Assembly (NCBI RefSeq): GCF_002814235.1 | Contig: NZ_PHSU01000004.1 | Coordinates: 360,124-424,123, forward strand | Length of the DNA stretch: 64,000 nucleotides | Source: Pseudomonas sp. QS1027 | GTDB lineage: Bacteria > Pseudomonadota > Gammaproteobacteria > Pseudomonadales > Pseudomonadaceae | Direction: 5' to 3' | In this document: positions 8,753 to 17,862 of the stretch, one piece after another | How positions within the stretch are numbered: position 1 is the stretch's first letter | Layout of the letters: every line of letters begins with the position of its first letter | Notes under the pieces: generated by a model | What the model was told of the DNA's origin: nothing | The model's database searches: none | What the model saw: the letters and a program-made list of their open reading frames with translations, nothing else | Made by a program: the position numbers and the translations under genes

Positions 8753-9385
8753 ATGAGCCTGCTTTATCCAATCCGCGTCGCCCTGGTCGACGATCACTCC
8801 CTGGTCCGGGATGGGATCAAGGCCCTGCTGGCGATCATGCCCGCCCTGGAAGTGGTGGGCGAAGCCGAGAGTGGCGCCGAGGCGCTTGAGATGGTGCGGC
8901 GCTGCCAGCCGGACCTGCTGCTGGTGGATATCGGCCTGAAGGACATGAACGGACTCGAGCTGACCCGGGTGTTGAGCAAGACGTATCCGTTGCTGAAGAT
9001 CCTGGTCCTCAGCATGTACGACAACCATGAGTATGTGAGTGAGTCCGTGCGTTCCGGCGCCAGCGGTTACGTGCTGAAGAATTCCCCTTCACGGGAAATC
9101 ATTGCGGCCATTGAAGCCATCGCCAGCGGCGGGACCTTCTACAGCGCCGCGATCGCCCAGCGGCTGATCGCCGACAAGCACACCGACAACGAGCTGACCC
9201 CGCGCGAAAGCCAGGTGCTGCGCAAGATGGTCGAGGGCATGAACAACAAGGAAATGGCCCGCGAGCTGGACATCAGCGTACGCACGGTGGAGACCCATCG
9301 CCTGAGCATCCGCCGCAAGCTCAACATCGACAAGCCCGCGGCCCTGGTCAAATACGCGATTGACCACGGGATCATTTCCCACTGA
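8753..9385 (+). CDS. NarL/FixJ-family response regulator
   Basis: A 210-residue partner of the preceding kinase. The receiver has acidic residues D13-D14, the phosphorylation site D59 (LLLVDIGLKDMNG) and K109 (GYVLKNSP). The output domain is a LuxR-type helix-turn-helix: LTPRESQVLRKMVEGMNNKE followed by ISVRTVETHRLSIRRKL. The set of conserved residues is complete. It is co-transcribed with the kinase and probably binds the ACTACGTA dyad in the cstA intergenic region. Confidence 0.93.
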   Translation: MSLLYPIRVALVDDHSLVRDGIKALLAIMPALEVVGEAESGAEALEMVRRCQPDLLLVDIGLKDMNGLELTRVLSKTYPLLKILVLSMYDNHEYVSESVRSGASGYVLKNSPSREIIAAIEAIASGGTFYSAAIAQRLIADKHTDNELTPRESQVLRKMVEGMNNKEMARELDISVRTVETHRLSIRRKLNIDKPAALVKYAIDHGIISH

Positions 9386-9386
9386 G

Positions 9387-9410
9387 GCCCGTCAGCACAC
9401 GGGCTATTTA
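9387..9410 (+). terminator. Weak terminator after the two-component operon
   Basis: GCCCGT (9387-9392) and ACGGGC (9399-9404) followed by TATTTA. The stem is short and there is no long T tract. Confidence 0.4.
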
Positions 9411-9507
9411 ATTGTCGCCCTCGTGGCGACGGTGAAGCGCACGGCGCGTTATTTATGCCTACTGGGTGCCCCGACATAATTCAGGCTCTCACGCAGGAGA
9501 GTTGATA

Positions 9508-9831
9508 ATGCCCATTGCAGCGATCAATACCATCGAAATAGAAGCCGCTCCCGGACGGGCGGGTGAGGTCGGCACGAAGCTTTCCCATATCGTGCATGCG
9601 CTGCTGAACAGTTCGGCGTGCATGGGCTATGGGGTCGCTGACCATCATGCGCTTGAAAACGCCTGGATCGTCACCGGTTACTGGCGTTCCGAGGGGCAGA
9701 TGCTGGCGCATTTCAACCATCCTGAGTTGATCGGTTTCATGGAGCTGTTGAACAGTGGCCTGATCCGTCGAATCCACTTCAACAGCTTTGTCCTGGGGCG
9801 ATCTGAAGTTGAACGTCATGTCGGTCAATGA
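9508..9831 (+). CDS. Antibiotic biosynthesis monooxygenase (ABM) domain protein
   Basis: A 107-residue single-domain protein of the dimeric ferredoxin-like fold. The pattern INTIEIEAAPGRAGEVGTKL at the N-terminus and the central ENAWIVTGYWRSEGQMLAHF match ABM/YgiN-like proteins, which act on quinones or bind heme. ATG 9508 is preceded by AGGAG with a good gap. The last 14 bp overlap the start of the truncated LysR gene, so the two were probably translationally coupled. Substrate unknown. Confidence 0.75.
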   Translation: MPIAAINTIEIEAAPGRAGEVGTKLSHIVHALLNSSACMGYGVADHHALENAWIVTGYWRSEGQMLAHFNHPELIGFMELLNSGLIRRIHFNSFVLGRSEVERHVGQ

Positions 9832-10111
9832 AGTGCCGTTCAGTGGCCTTGATTTGAACCTGATGCTGGTGTTCACCCTGGTTTTCCGCGAGCGCAGTGT
9901 CAGCCGAGCCGCCCATTGCCTGAGGGTCACCCAGCCGGCCGTCAGCGGTTCATTGGTCCGTTTGCGTCGCTACTTTGGTGATCCGCTGTTCGTGCGGGGA
10001 GGCCAGAGCATGCGCCCCACGGCCAAGGCTCGGGAAATCGCCGGCCTGCTGTTACCGGCCATGGCGCAGATCGAGCTGCTGCTGACCCATCACAAGTGCG
10101 CAAAAAACTGA
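9818..10111 (+). pseudogene. Truncated LysR regulator, MexT-like N-terminal DNA-binding part
   Basis: The frame encodes 97 residues, about one third of a LysR protein. The winged helix is complete (SGLDLNLMLVFTLVFRERSV, then SRAAHCLRVTQPAVSGSLVR and FGDPLFVRGGQSMRPTAKAR) and resembles the N-terminus of MexT, the activator of mexEF-oprN. The frame stops at TGA 10109-10111 right after the dimerisation helix. No effector-binding domain is visible in any frame downstream. It overlaps the ABM gene by 14 bp. It may be dead, or may still bind DNA as a dominant-negative protein; its proximity to a mexEF-oprN operon is notable. Confidence 0.7.
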
Positions 10112-10259
10112 TTGTCGGGTTCTGGCGCCGGGTTGTCGGCTGCTTCACCCGCGATTGTCTCCCGAATGGCGACTAACAGTATCACTTCGCGTTATTTATC
10201 CGGTTATGGCGTTGCGTCATTATTCAAACATCGGCAGCGAAGATTCAGAGGACGTGGCG

Positions 10260-10907
10260 ATGTTGACGAAACAGCTGATCACCTCCGGCGCTTACCTTGA
10301 ACACTTTGGTGAAGTGCCAACAGAGATGATGTGGACACTTGAGCGGATCGAGCAGTCCCTGCGCGAAACCCTGGCGACTCGCCCAACTTCTGGCGATGTC
10401 TGGGTCTTTGCTTACGGCTCGTTATTGTGGAATCCCCTGTTGAGTTTCACCGGCCAACAGCGTGCAACTTTACACGGCTGGCACAGAAGTTTTTGTATGC
10501 GAATCATTGCCGGTCGCGCCACGCTTGAAACACCTGGGCGAATGCTCGCTCTGGAACCGGGTGGTTCGACTCAGGGTGTTGCCTTGCGCTTGACGGAGCA
10601 GGTTGCGCAGGAAGAGTTGATATTACTGTGGGTGCGTGAGATGCCGACGGGCGCCTACCGTCCGGTATGGGCGCCGGTCTCTCTGGATGACGGCACACCC
10701 ATCATGGCGCTGGTGTTTGTCGCCGAGCCGGATCACCCACTGTATGAGCAGGATGCAAGTATTGAGTCGATTACGCCGTTTATTGCTCAAGCGTCAGGCC
10801 CCATGGGGACGAATGCGGATTATGTTCGCAAACTGAATGACGCGTTATGCGCCAGCGGTGTAGTGGACGAATATATCGGTGCATTATCGGCAGGTATTGC
10901 CCTGTGA
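10260..10907 (+). CDS. chaC: Gamma-glutamylcyclotransferase, ChaC-like
   Basis: A 215-residue ChaC-family protein, which cleaves gamma-glutamyl peptides such as glutathione to 5-oxoproline. The glycine-rich phosphate-like loop VFAYGSLLWNP is at about 47-57, and RSFCMRIIAGRATLETPGRM and the LWVREMPTGAYRP region (catalytic Glu) follow. ATG 10260 has AGAGGA upstream and is preferred over the frame's earlier starts. Its position between a LysR fragment and an efflux operon suggests a stress-related role, but the genes do not form an obvious operon because a hairpin follows. Confidence 0.88.
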   Translation: MLTKQLITSGAYLEHFGEVPTEMMWTLERIEQSLRETLATRPTSGDVWVFAYGSLLWNPLLSFTGQQRATLHGWHRSFCMRIIAGRATLETPGRMLALEPGGSTQGVALRLTEQVAQEELILLWVREMPTGAYRPVWAPVSLDDGTPIMALVFVAEPDHPLYEQDASIESITPFIAQASGPMGTNADYVRKLNDALCASGVVDEYIGALSAGIAL

Positions 10908-10941
10908 AGTAACACCTCAAGCAATGGATTATTTATCTGCA

Positions 10942-10970
10942 AGGCCCAAGTTCCGGGCGCGGGCCTCTTT
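10942..10970 (+). terminator. Probable terminator after chaC
   Basis: AGGCCC (10942-10947) and GGGCCT (10961-10966) followed by CTTT. The stem is 6 bp with a 13-nt loop, located between chaC and the efflux operon. Confidence 0.45.
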
Positions 10971-11073
10971 GTGCCCGAAATAAAGATGTTCAGGTTTTTA
11001 AAGTGTTGCAGGAGAACGAAGTCATTTTTCAATCACGGCTTCCCATGTCATTTAACAAGTAGGAGATAAAGAA

Positions 11074-12258
11074 ATGATCGCCCATCACAAACGACTTTCC
11101 GTCGCGTTGAGTGCGCTCTTAGTGGCCGGCACTGCCGGGATCGCCGTGAAGTATGGCGGTCATTTTTCCCCCATCAACGCAGCCCATGCCGCCGAGGTGA
11201 CCCAGGCGCCGAAGACCGAAGTGGATGTCGCTACTGTCGTCTTCAAGCCCGTCAGTGAATGGCAGGACTATTCCGGCCGTCTCGAAGCCGTGGGCAAGGT
11301 GGATATTCGCCCGTTGGTCTCCGGCACCCTGGTTGCCGTGCATTTCAAGGATGGCGCCCTGGTCAGGAAGGGTGATCCCTTGTTCACCATCGACCCACGG
11401 ACTTACCTGGCTGAAGTGGATCGTGCGGCAGGGCAACTGGCGGCTGCCGAGTCCCGTGCGCTTTACACCGCCACCGATGCCGGCCGCGCGGCACGACTGA
11501 TCGATCAGAACGCCATTTCCAGGCGCGATTTCGATGAGAAGCAAAATGCCTCCCGTGAAGCCATCGCCAACGTCAAGGTGGCCAAAGCGGCGCTGGATGC
11601 GGCCAGGGTCAACCTGTCCTACACCGAAATCAGCGCGCCCATCAGCGGTCGCGTGTCGCGTGCGGAACTGACCGTCGGCAACGTCGTTTCGGCCGGTGCC
11701 GCAGCGCCGCTGCTGACCCGTGTGGTGTCGGTGTCGCCCATCTATGCCTCGTTCGATGTCGACGAGCAAACCTACCTGCGCTACCTGAATCAGTCTTCGG
11801 CCCAGCCCGCCCCGGTATCCCTTGGCCTGGCCAATGAGGACAGCTTTTCGCGCATGGGGGTCGTCGATTCCATCGATAACCAACTGGACACCCAGTCCGG
11901 AACCATCCGCGTGCGTGCCCGCTTCGACAATGCCAGCGGGGCGCTGCTGCCGGGCCTCTACGCACGCCTCAAGGTCGGCGGCGGCAAGCCGTCGGAGGTC
12001 GTGCTGGTGGACGACTCGGCGATCGGCACGGACCAGGCGAAGAAATTCGTGCTGCTGGTGGGGGCGGGCGACAAGGTCGAGTACCGCGAAGTCACCCTGG
12101 GCAACCTGCATGAAGGCTTGCGCATCATCACCTCCGGTTTGAAAGCCGGTGACCGTGTGGTCGTCAGCGGTGTGCAGCGTGTGCGTCCGAACGACAGCGT
12201 CCACGCCAATAGCGTTGACATGGCGAACATCAGCCGTGCCGCGAAGCCTGCGGCCTGA
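11074..12258 (+). CDS. mexE: RND efflux periplasmic adaptor subunit, MexE-like
   Basis: A 394-residue membrane-fusion protein. An N-terminal signal/anchor (about 8-40) is followed by biotinyl-lipoyl halves around a coiled-coil hairpin: DIRPLVSGTLVAVHFKDGAL (about 77-96) and NLSYTEISAPISGRVSRAEL (about 180-199). A beta-barrel segment and a C-terminal GLKAGDRVVVSGVQRVRPND follow. It links the inner-membrane pump to the outer-membrane channel. AGGAG lies before ATG 11074. It is the first gene of a three-gene operon with a MexF-like pump (15-bp gap) and OprN-like channel. The substrates in MexEF-OprN systems are chloramphenicol, quinolones, trimethoprim and quorum-sensing precursors. Confidence 0.9.
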   Translation: MIAHHKRLSVALSALLVAGTAGIAVKYGGHFSPINAAHAAEVTQAPKTEVDVATVVFKPVSEWQDYSGRLEAVGKVDIRPLVSGTLVAVHFKDGALVRKGDPLFTIDPRTYLAEVDRAAGQLAAAESRALYTATDAGRAARLIDQNAISRRDFDEKQNASREAIANVKVAKAALDAARVNLSYTEISAPISGRVSRAELTVGNVVSAGAAAPLLTRVVSVSPIYASFDVDEQTYLRYLNQSSAQPAPVSLGLANEDSFSRMGVVDSIDNQLDTQSGTIRVRARFDNASGALLPGLYARLKVGGGKPSEVVLVDDSAIGTDQAKKFVLLVGAGDKVEYREVTLGNLHEGLRIITSGLKAGDRVVVSGVQRVRPNDSVHANSVDMANISRAAKPAA

Positions 12259-12273
12259 CGGGAGAGCATCCTC

Positions 12274-15200
12274 ATGAATATCTCTAAATTCTTTATCGAC
12301 CGGCCGATCTTCGCCGGCGTGCTCTCGGTGCTGGTGGTGCTGGCGGGGCTGATTGCCCTGACCAAACTGCCCACCGCCGAATACCCGGAAGTGGTGCCGC
12401 CCTCGGTGGTGGTTCGCGCCGAGTACCCGGGCGCCAACCCTAAAGTCATCGCGGAAACCGTGGCGTCGCCGATTGAAGAACAGATCAACGGCGTCGAAGA
12501 CATGCTGTACATGCAGTCGCTGGCCAACAGCGACGGCAAGTTGACCACCACCGTGACCTTCAAGCTCGGCACCGACCCGGACAAGGCCCAGCAGTTCGTC
12601 CAGAACCGTGTGGCCCAGGCCTTGCCGCGCCTGCCTCCGGACGTGCAACGCCTGGGCGTGACCACGATCAAGTCGTCGCCGACCCTGACCATGGGCGTGA
12701 GCATTACCTCGCCCAGCCAGCGCTACGACCTGACTTACCTGCGCAACTACGCCCTGATCAACGTCAAGGATCGCCTGGCACGGATTCCGGGCGTGGGTGA
12801 AGTGGTGATGTGGGGCGCCGGTGACTACTCGATGCGGATCTGGCTCGACCCACAGAAAGTGGCGCGCCTGAACCTGACGGCCACCGATGTGGTCAACGCC
12901 ATCCGCGAGCAGAACGTGCAAGTGGCGGCCGGTATCGTCGGCGGTGCGCCGATGCTGACCAACGTGCCGATGCAACTGAGCGTCAACGCCCAGGGCCGTT
13001 TGAAAACCGAGCAGGAATTCCGCGACATCATCCTCAAGGCCGGCGGCGGGGCGGTGACCCATCTGTCCGATGTGGCGCGGGTCGAGATGGCGGCTTCCGA
13101 GTACACCCTGCGGGCGATGCTGGACAACAAGCCGGCCGTGCAGATGATCATCTTCCAGCAGCCCAACGCCAACTCGTTGCAGATTTCCGATGACGTGCGC
13201 AAGGTCATGGAGGAGATCAAGCAGGACATGCCGGACGGTGTCGACTACGGCATCAAGTACGACCCGACCCAGTTCGTGCGCGACAGTATTCATGCGGTGA
13301 TCCAGACCCTGCTCGAAGCCATCGCCCTGGTGGTGCTGGTGGTGATCGTGTTCCTGCAGACCTGGCGCGCCTCGCTGATTCCATTGCTGGCGGTGCCGGT
13401 GTCGATCATCGGGACCTTTGCGCTGCTGCTGGGCTTTGGCTACACCATCAACGCCTTGTCGCTGTTCGGCATGGTGTTGGCCATCGGCATTGTGGTGGAC
13501 GACGCCATCGTCGTGGTGGAGAACGTCGAACGCAACATTGCCGACGGTCTCTCGCCACGGGATGCGACCTATAAAGCCATGCAGGAAGTCAGCGGGCCGA
13601 TCATTGCCATCGCTCTGACGCTGGTGGCGGTATTCGTGCCGTTGGCGTTCATGTCCGGCCTGACCGGGCAGTTCTACCAGCAGTTCGCGATGACCATCGC
13701 CATCTCCACCGTGATCTCGGCGTTCAACTCGCTGACCCTGTCGCCCGCGCTGTCGGCCATCCTGCTCAAGGGGCACGATGCTCCGAAAGACCGGCTGACG
13801 CGGATCATGGACGCACTGTTCGGACGCTTCTTCACGCTGTTCAACCGGGTCTTCAACCGTGGCTCGCAAAGCTATGGCCACGGCGTGCGCCGGGTGATCA
13901 ACCGCAAGCTGGTGATGCTGGTGATCTACGGCATCCTGCTGGGCGGCGCGGTTTGGATGGGGCAGATCGTGCCTGGCGGTTTCGTACCCGCACAAGACAA
14001 GGACTACGTGGTCGCTATTGCGCAGTTGCCCAGCGGCGCCACCCTTGATCGCACCGAGAAAGTCGTTCGTGAAATGGGTGATATCGCCCTGGCCATTCCA
14101 GGGGTCAGGAACCTGCCGCAGTTCCCCGGGTTGTCGGTCAGCTTGGCCAACTCCCCCAGCAGCGCGCTGGTGTTCCCTGTGCTTGAACCGTCCAAATACC
14201 GTTCCAAGGACCAGTCCGCCTCGGCCATCGTGGCGCAGTTGAATGCCAAGTATGCCGGGATCAAGGGCGCAGCGATTGCCGTGTTCCCACCACCGCCAGT
14301 GGCGGGCCTGGGGACGGTCGGTGGTTTCAAGCTGATGGTCGAGGACCGTGGCGCGCTGGGCTATGAGGCGCTGAACAAGGCGACCCAGGATTTCCTCGCC
14401 GCTGCGGCGAAAGCCCCTGAATTGGGCCCGGCGTTCTCGATGTTCCAGATCAACATGCCGCAGCTGAACGTTGAGCTGGATCGGGTCAAGGCCAAGCAGT
14501 TGGGCGTGTCGGTGACGGATGTATTCGACACCCTGCAGATCTACCTGGGGTCGATGTACGTCAACGACTTCAACGCCTTCGGTCGCGTGTACCAGGTGCG
14601 GGCACAGGCGGATGCGCCGTTTCGTGCCACCGCTGAAAACATCGGTTTGCTGAAAACCCGCAACGACAAAGGCGAGATGGTGCCGCTGTCGTCGCTGATC
14701 AAAGTCACCACCACTTATGGCCCGGAAATGGTCGTGCGCTACAACGGCTATACCGCGGCGGACATCAACGGTGGCCCGGCGCCGGGCTACTCGTCCGGCC
14801 AGGCCCAGGCGGCGGTCGATCGCATTGCCAAGGAAGTGTTCCCGCGCGGCATCAAGTACGAGTGGACTGACCTGACCTATCAACAGGTCCTGGCAGGCAA
14901 CGCGGCAATGTGGGTGTTCCCGATCAGCGTGCTGCTGGTGTTCCTGGTGCTGGCTGCCCTCTACGAAAGCCTGACCTTGCCACTGGCAATCATTCTGATC
15001 GTGCCGATGAGCATTCTTTCTGCCTTGCTCGGTGTGTGGCTGACCCATGGCGACAACAACATCTTCACCCAGATCGGCTTGATGGTGCTGGTGGGGCTGT
15101 CGGCGAAGAACGCGATCCTGATTGTCGAGTTTGCCCGGGAGCTGGAGATGCAGGGACGCACCATCGTCCAGGCGGCGGTGGAAGCCAGCCGGTTGCGGCT

Positions 15201-15513
15201 GCGGCCGATCCTGATGACCTCCATCGCTTTCATCATGGGCGTGGTGCCGCTGGTGTTCTCCTCCGGCGCGGGTGCCGAGATGCGCCAGGCCATGGGCGTC
15301 GCGGTGTTCTTCGGGATGCTCGGGGTGACCTTGTTCGGCCTGATGTTGACGCCGGTGTTCTACGTGCTGCTGCGCAAGCTGTCGGGTGTGGAACATCTGG
15401 TGGACAAGCACGGCAAGCACCCGCACCTGGGCGCTGATATCGGCAGCCATGAACCTTCGGATCACGCTATCCCTTCCACCCAGTCTTCGGTTCGCGCGCC
15501 TGAAATCGCGTAA
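12274..15513 (+). CDS. mexF: RND multidrug efflux transporter, MexF-like (HAE1 family)
   Basis: A 1079-residue proton-driven inner-membrane pump with the usual 12-TM duplicated architecture. The proton-relay residues are present: Asp409-Asp410 in IVVDDAIVVVENVERN and Lys945 in GLSAKNAILIVEFARELE. The N-terminus MNISKFFIDRPIFAGVL and the block SYPGAN-like 'EYPGANPKVIAETVASPIEE' resemble MexF more than MexB. It lies between the adaptor and outer-membrane genes. Full length and no visible lesion. Expression of this class normally depends on the LysR activator MexT; only a severed MexT-like gene is seen nearby. Confidence 0.93.
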   Translation: MNISKFFIDRPIFAGVLSVLVVLAGLIALTKLPTAEYPEVVPPSVVVRAEYPGANPKVIAETVASPIEEQINGVEDMLYMQSLANSDGKLTTTVTFKLGTDPDKAQQFVQNRVAQALPRLPPDVQRLGVTTIKSSPTLTMGVSITSPSQRYDLTYLRNYALINVKDRLARIPGVGEVVMWGAGDYSMRIWLDPQKVARLNLTATDVVNAIREQNVQVAAGIVGGAPMLTNVPMQLSVNAQGRLKTEQEFRDIILKAGGGAVTHLSDVARVEMAASEYTLRAMLDNKPAVQMIIFQQPNANSLQISDDVRKVMEEIKQDMPDGVDYGIKYDPTQFVRDSIHAVIQTLLEAIALVVLVVIVFLQTWRASLIPLLAVPVSIIGTFALLLGFGYTINALSLFGMVLAIGIVVDDAIVVVENVERNIADGLSPRDATYKAMQEVSGPIIAIALTLVAVFVPLAFMSGLTGQFYQQFAMTIAISTVISAFNSLTLSPALSAILLKGHDAPKDRLTRIMDALFGRFFTLFNRVFNRGSQSYGHGVRRVINRKLVMLVIYGILLGGAVWMGQIVPGGFVPAQDKDYVVAIAQLPSGATLDRTEKVVREMGDIALAIPGVRNLPQFPGLSVSLANSPSSALVFPVLEPSKYRSKDQSASAIVAQLNAKYAGIKGAAIAVFPPPPVAGLGTVGGFKLMVEDRGALGYEALNKATQDFLAAAAKAPELGPAFSMFQINMPQLNVELDRVKAKQLGVSVTDVFDTLQIYLGSMYVNDFNAFGRVYQVRAQADAPFRATAENIGLLKTRNDKGEMVPLSSLIKVTTTYGPEMVVRYNGYTAADINGGPAPGYSSGQAQAAVDRIAKEVFPRGIKYEWTDLTYQQVLAGNAAMWVFPISVLLVFLVLAALYESLTLPLAIILIVPMSILSALLGVWLTHGDNNIFTQIGLMVLVGLSAKNAILIVEFARELEMQGRTIVQAAVEASRLRLRPILMTSIAFIMGVVPLVFSSGAGAEMRQAMGVAVFFGMLGVTLFGLMLTPVFYVLLRKLSGVEHLVDKHGKHPHLGADIGSHEPSDHAIPSTQSSVRAPEIA

Positions 15514-15532
15514 CAGAAGTAAGGAGAACGAC

Positions 15533-17044
15533 ATGAAAGTCTTTGCCTTGAATCGCCTGTTTTTCGGGACGGTGTGGCTGGCAACCCTGCTGGCGACAGC
15601 CGGTTGCTCATTGGCCCCGAGCTACCTCAAACCCCAGGTGTCGATGCCTCCGGCGTACAAGGAGGAAAAGACCCAGCCGCTTTTAAAGCCTGCTGAGGCG
15701 GGCAACTGGAAAACCGCCGAGCCGTCGGAGTCCATCCCACGGGGCGAGTGGTGGCGGGTGTTCAACGACACCGCGTTGAATCAGCTCGAAAGCCAGGCCC
15801 ACGACGCCAACCAGAACCTGGTGGCGGCGGCGGCCCGGCTGAAGGAGGCGCGGGCGCTGAACCAGTCGGCCCGTTCCGCGCTGTTCCCGACCCTGGACGC
15901 GGGCTTCGGCCCGACCCGGGAGAAGGTCTCGCCGGCCTCGCAGTTCCAGTCGGACAGTGGCCAGGGCGTCAGCCAGACGATGTGGCGGGCCCAGGCCGGG
16001 GTGTCTTACGAGGTCGACCTGTTTGGTCGAGTGTCCTCGACGGTGGAGGCCGCCGATGCCCAAACCCAGCGCAGCGAGGCCTTGTTCCATTCGGTGCTGC
16101 TGGCGTTGCAGGCCGATGTCGCGCAGCACTATTTCGCGTTGCGTGAGCTGGACGCGGAAGTCGAGGTGTACAGCCGGGCGATCGAATTGCGTGAGCAGGC
16201 CTTGAAGTTGCTCCAGCAGCGTTACGCCACGGGTGACATCGCCGATCTGGATGTTGCCCGGGCTGAATCCGAACTGGCGACGGCCCGTTCCGATGCCATG
16301 ACCGTGCAGCGCCTGCGCGCAACCTCGGAGCACAGCCTCGCGGTGTTGCTGGGCAAGACGCCGGCGGAGTTCTCCATGGCGGCCAATCCCCTGCAAGCGG
16401 TGAACCTGCGGGTGCCCGCCGGCCTGCCGTCGTCGCTGCTGGAGCGGCGTCCGGACATCACCGCGGCCGAGCGTTCCATGGCCGCCGCCAATGCCCGGAT
16501 CGGCGTGGCGAAAGCGGCGTTTTTCCCGTCGTTGACCCTGACCGGCTCGGCGGGTTTCGAGTCGGGTTCGCTGAGCAATCTTTTCAAATGGAGCAGCCGT
16601 ACGTTCCTCCTGGGGCCTCTGGCCGGCACTGCGCTTAACCTGCCGATCTTCGATGGCGGCCTGCGCAAGGGCAATCTGGCCAATGCCCGGGCGGTCTACG
16701 AAGAAGAGGTCGCCAACTACCGGCAGCAGGTGCTGGTGGCGTTCCGTGAAGTGGAAGACAACCTCTCCGACCTGAGGGTGCTGGAAGACCAGACCCGCAC
16801 TCAAGCGCAAGCGGTGGAGGCTTCCCAGCGCGCCGCCAAACTGGCCCGTGCCCAGTACACCGAAGGCGATGCCAGCTATTTCGCGGTGATCGATGCCGAG
16901 CGTGTGGCCTTGCAATCACGCCGTGCGGCGGTGCAGCTGGAAGGTGTTCAGGCAGCCGCAACGGTCAACCTGATTCGCGCCCTGGGCGGCGGTTGGGGGG
17001 ATGCCCGGGCGCTCCAGCCCGATGTGACGCTTTCGCAAAATTGA
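15533..17044 (+). CDS. oprN: Outer-membrane efflux lipoprotein, OprN-like (NodT family)
   Basis: A 503-residue TolC-fold channel. The signal peptide ends in a lipobox LLATAGC (Cys about 25), so the protein is probably lipid-anchored. Two OEP repeats follow; family marks are RGEWWRVFNDTALNQLESQA near 65 and ERRPDITAAERSMAAANARI in the second half. ATG 15533 has AAGGAG upstream and starts 19 bp after the pump gene; the longer upstream frame overlaps mexF and is not needed. It completes the tripartite pump. Confidence 0.92.
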   Translation: MKVFALNRLFFGTVWLATLLATAGCSLAPSYLKPQVSMPPAYKEEKTQPLLKPAEAGNWKTAEPSESIPRGEWWRVFNDTALNQLESQAHDANQNLVAAAARLKEARALNQSARSALFPTLDAGFGPTREKVSPASQFQSDSGQGVSQTMWRAQAGVSYEVDLFGRVSSTVEAADAQTQRSEALFHSVLLALQADVAQHYFALRELDAEVEVYSRAIELREQALKLLQQRYATGDIADLDVARAESELATARSDAMTVQRLRATSEHSLAVLLGKTPAEFSMAANPLQAVNLRVPAGLPSSLLERRPDITAAERSMAAANARIGVAKAAFFPSLTLTGSAGFESGSLSNLFKWSSRTFLLGPLAGTALNLPIFDGGLRKGNLANARAVYEEEVANYRQQVLVAFREVEDNLSDLRVLEDQTRTQAQAVEASQRAAKLARAQYTEGDASYFAVIDAERVALQSRRAAVQLEGVQAAATVNLIRALGGGWGDARALQPDVTLSQN

Positions 17045-17109
17045 TTTAGCGGGCAGCGCGATCTTCAACGGCTGCCCGCACAACTGTCCATCCCACTAAC
17101 GGTGAAACC

Positions 17110-17735
17110 ATGACCTCGATTGACCACGATGCCAAATCGCGGGACAAGTTGCTCAATCTTGCAGCGATTTGTCTTTCCGCTTTGGTGCTTCCCCTGAGTT
17201 TTACTGGCGGGGCGGTTGCCACGCCCGCGATTGGCCGGGATCTGGGCGGCAGCCCGGTGGCCCTGACCTGGATCACCAACGCGTTCATGTTGCCGGTACG
17301 GCGGCGCTGGCCAGTGGTTCGGCCGCACTGGCGCAAGAGTTCGAAGGGCATGCCCGTACCCGGGCGTTCAGTATGCTGGGGACGACTTTTGGTATCGGCC
17401 TGGCGTTTGGCCCGCTGGTGGCGGGTGTACTGATCGAAGCCTTCAACTGGCGGGCGATCTTTGTCTTTACTGCGTTGATTGGTGTGATCGCCATGGTCTT
17501 TGGCCTTCCGCGCATGCGTGAAACCCGCGACCCGGATGCCATGGGCCTGGACTGGCCAGGCACGATCACCTTCAGCGCGGTGCTGGCCTTGTTCACCTTC
17601 GGCGTGATCCAGGCGCCTGACAGCGGCTGGGGCAGCCCATTGGTGGTCTGCCTGCTGGCCTCCGCCGCCGTGGTGCTGGGCCTGTTGAGTAAAAACCGCA
17701 CGGTGTCCGAGGAGGGGGCCAGTGACGCGGCTTGA
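17110..17735 (+). pseudogene. MFS transporter remnant with internal deletion, frame change and truncated C-terminus
   Basis: The first about 60 codons (17110-17290) encode an N-terminal MFS segment ending TWITNAFML. The frame then changes: from about 17290 the +3 frame reads AGTAALASGSAALAQEFEGH and continues through GIGLAFGPLVAGVLIEAFNW to the stop at 17735. The residues normally joining TM2 to TM4 are missing, so a deletion of roughly 60-70 codons plus a frame change occurred at about 17290. The protein also stops after about eight predicted segments. DHA2-type drug exporters are the likely parent. It sits just after the efflux operon. Confidence 0.8.
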
Positions 17736-17862
17736 TTGTCGCCCAGTGGTCTACAGAGCATCGCTTTACGGGTTGTTTATCAACAAAACTTGAAAGCACA
17801 CACTTTATCCATCGCACCCAACCAGGGTCCGACTCACCGAACTCACTTCAGGTATCGTTATC

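Noticed and set aside
11119..15534. Minus-strand frame of 1471 codons opposite mexE-mexF
   Set aside because: Antisense shadow of two clear efflux genes; composition dominated by His, Gln, Arg and Gly without motifs.
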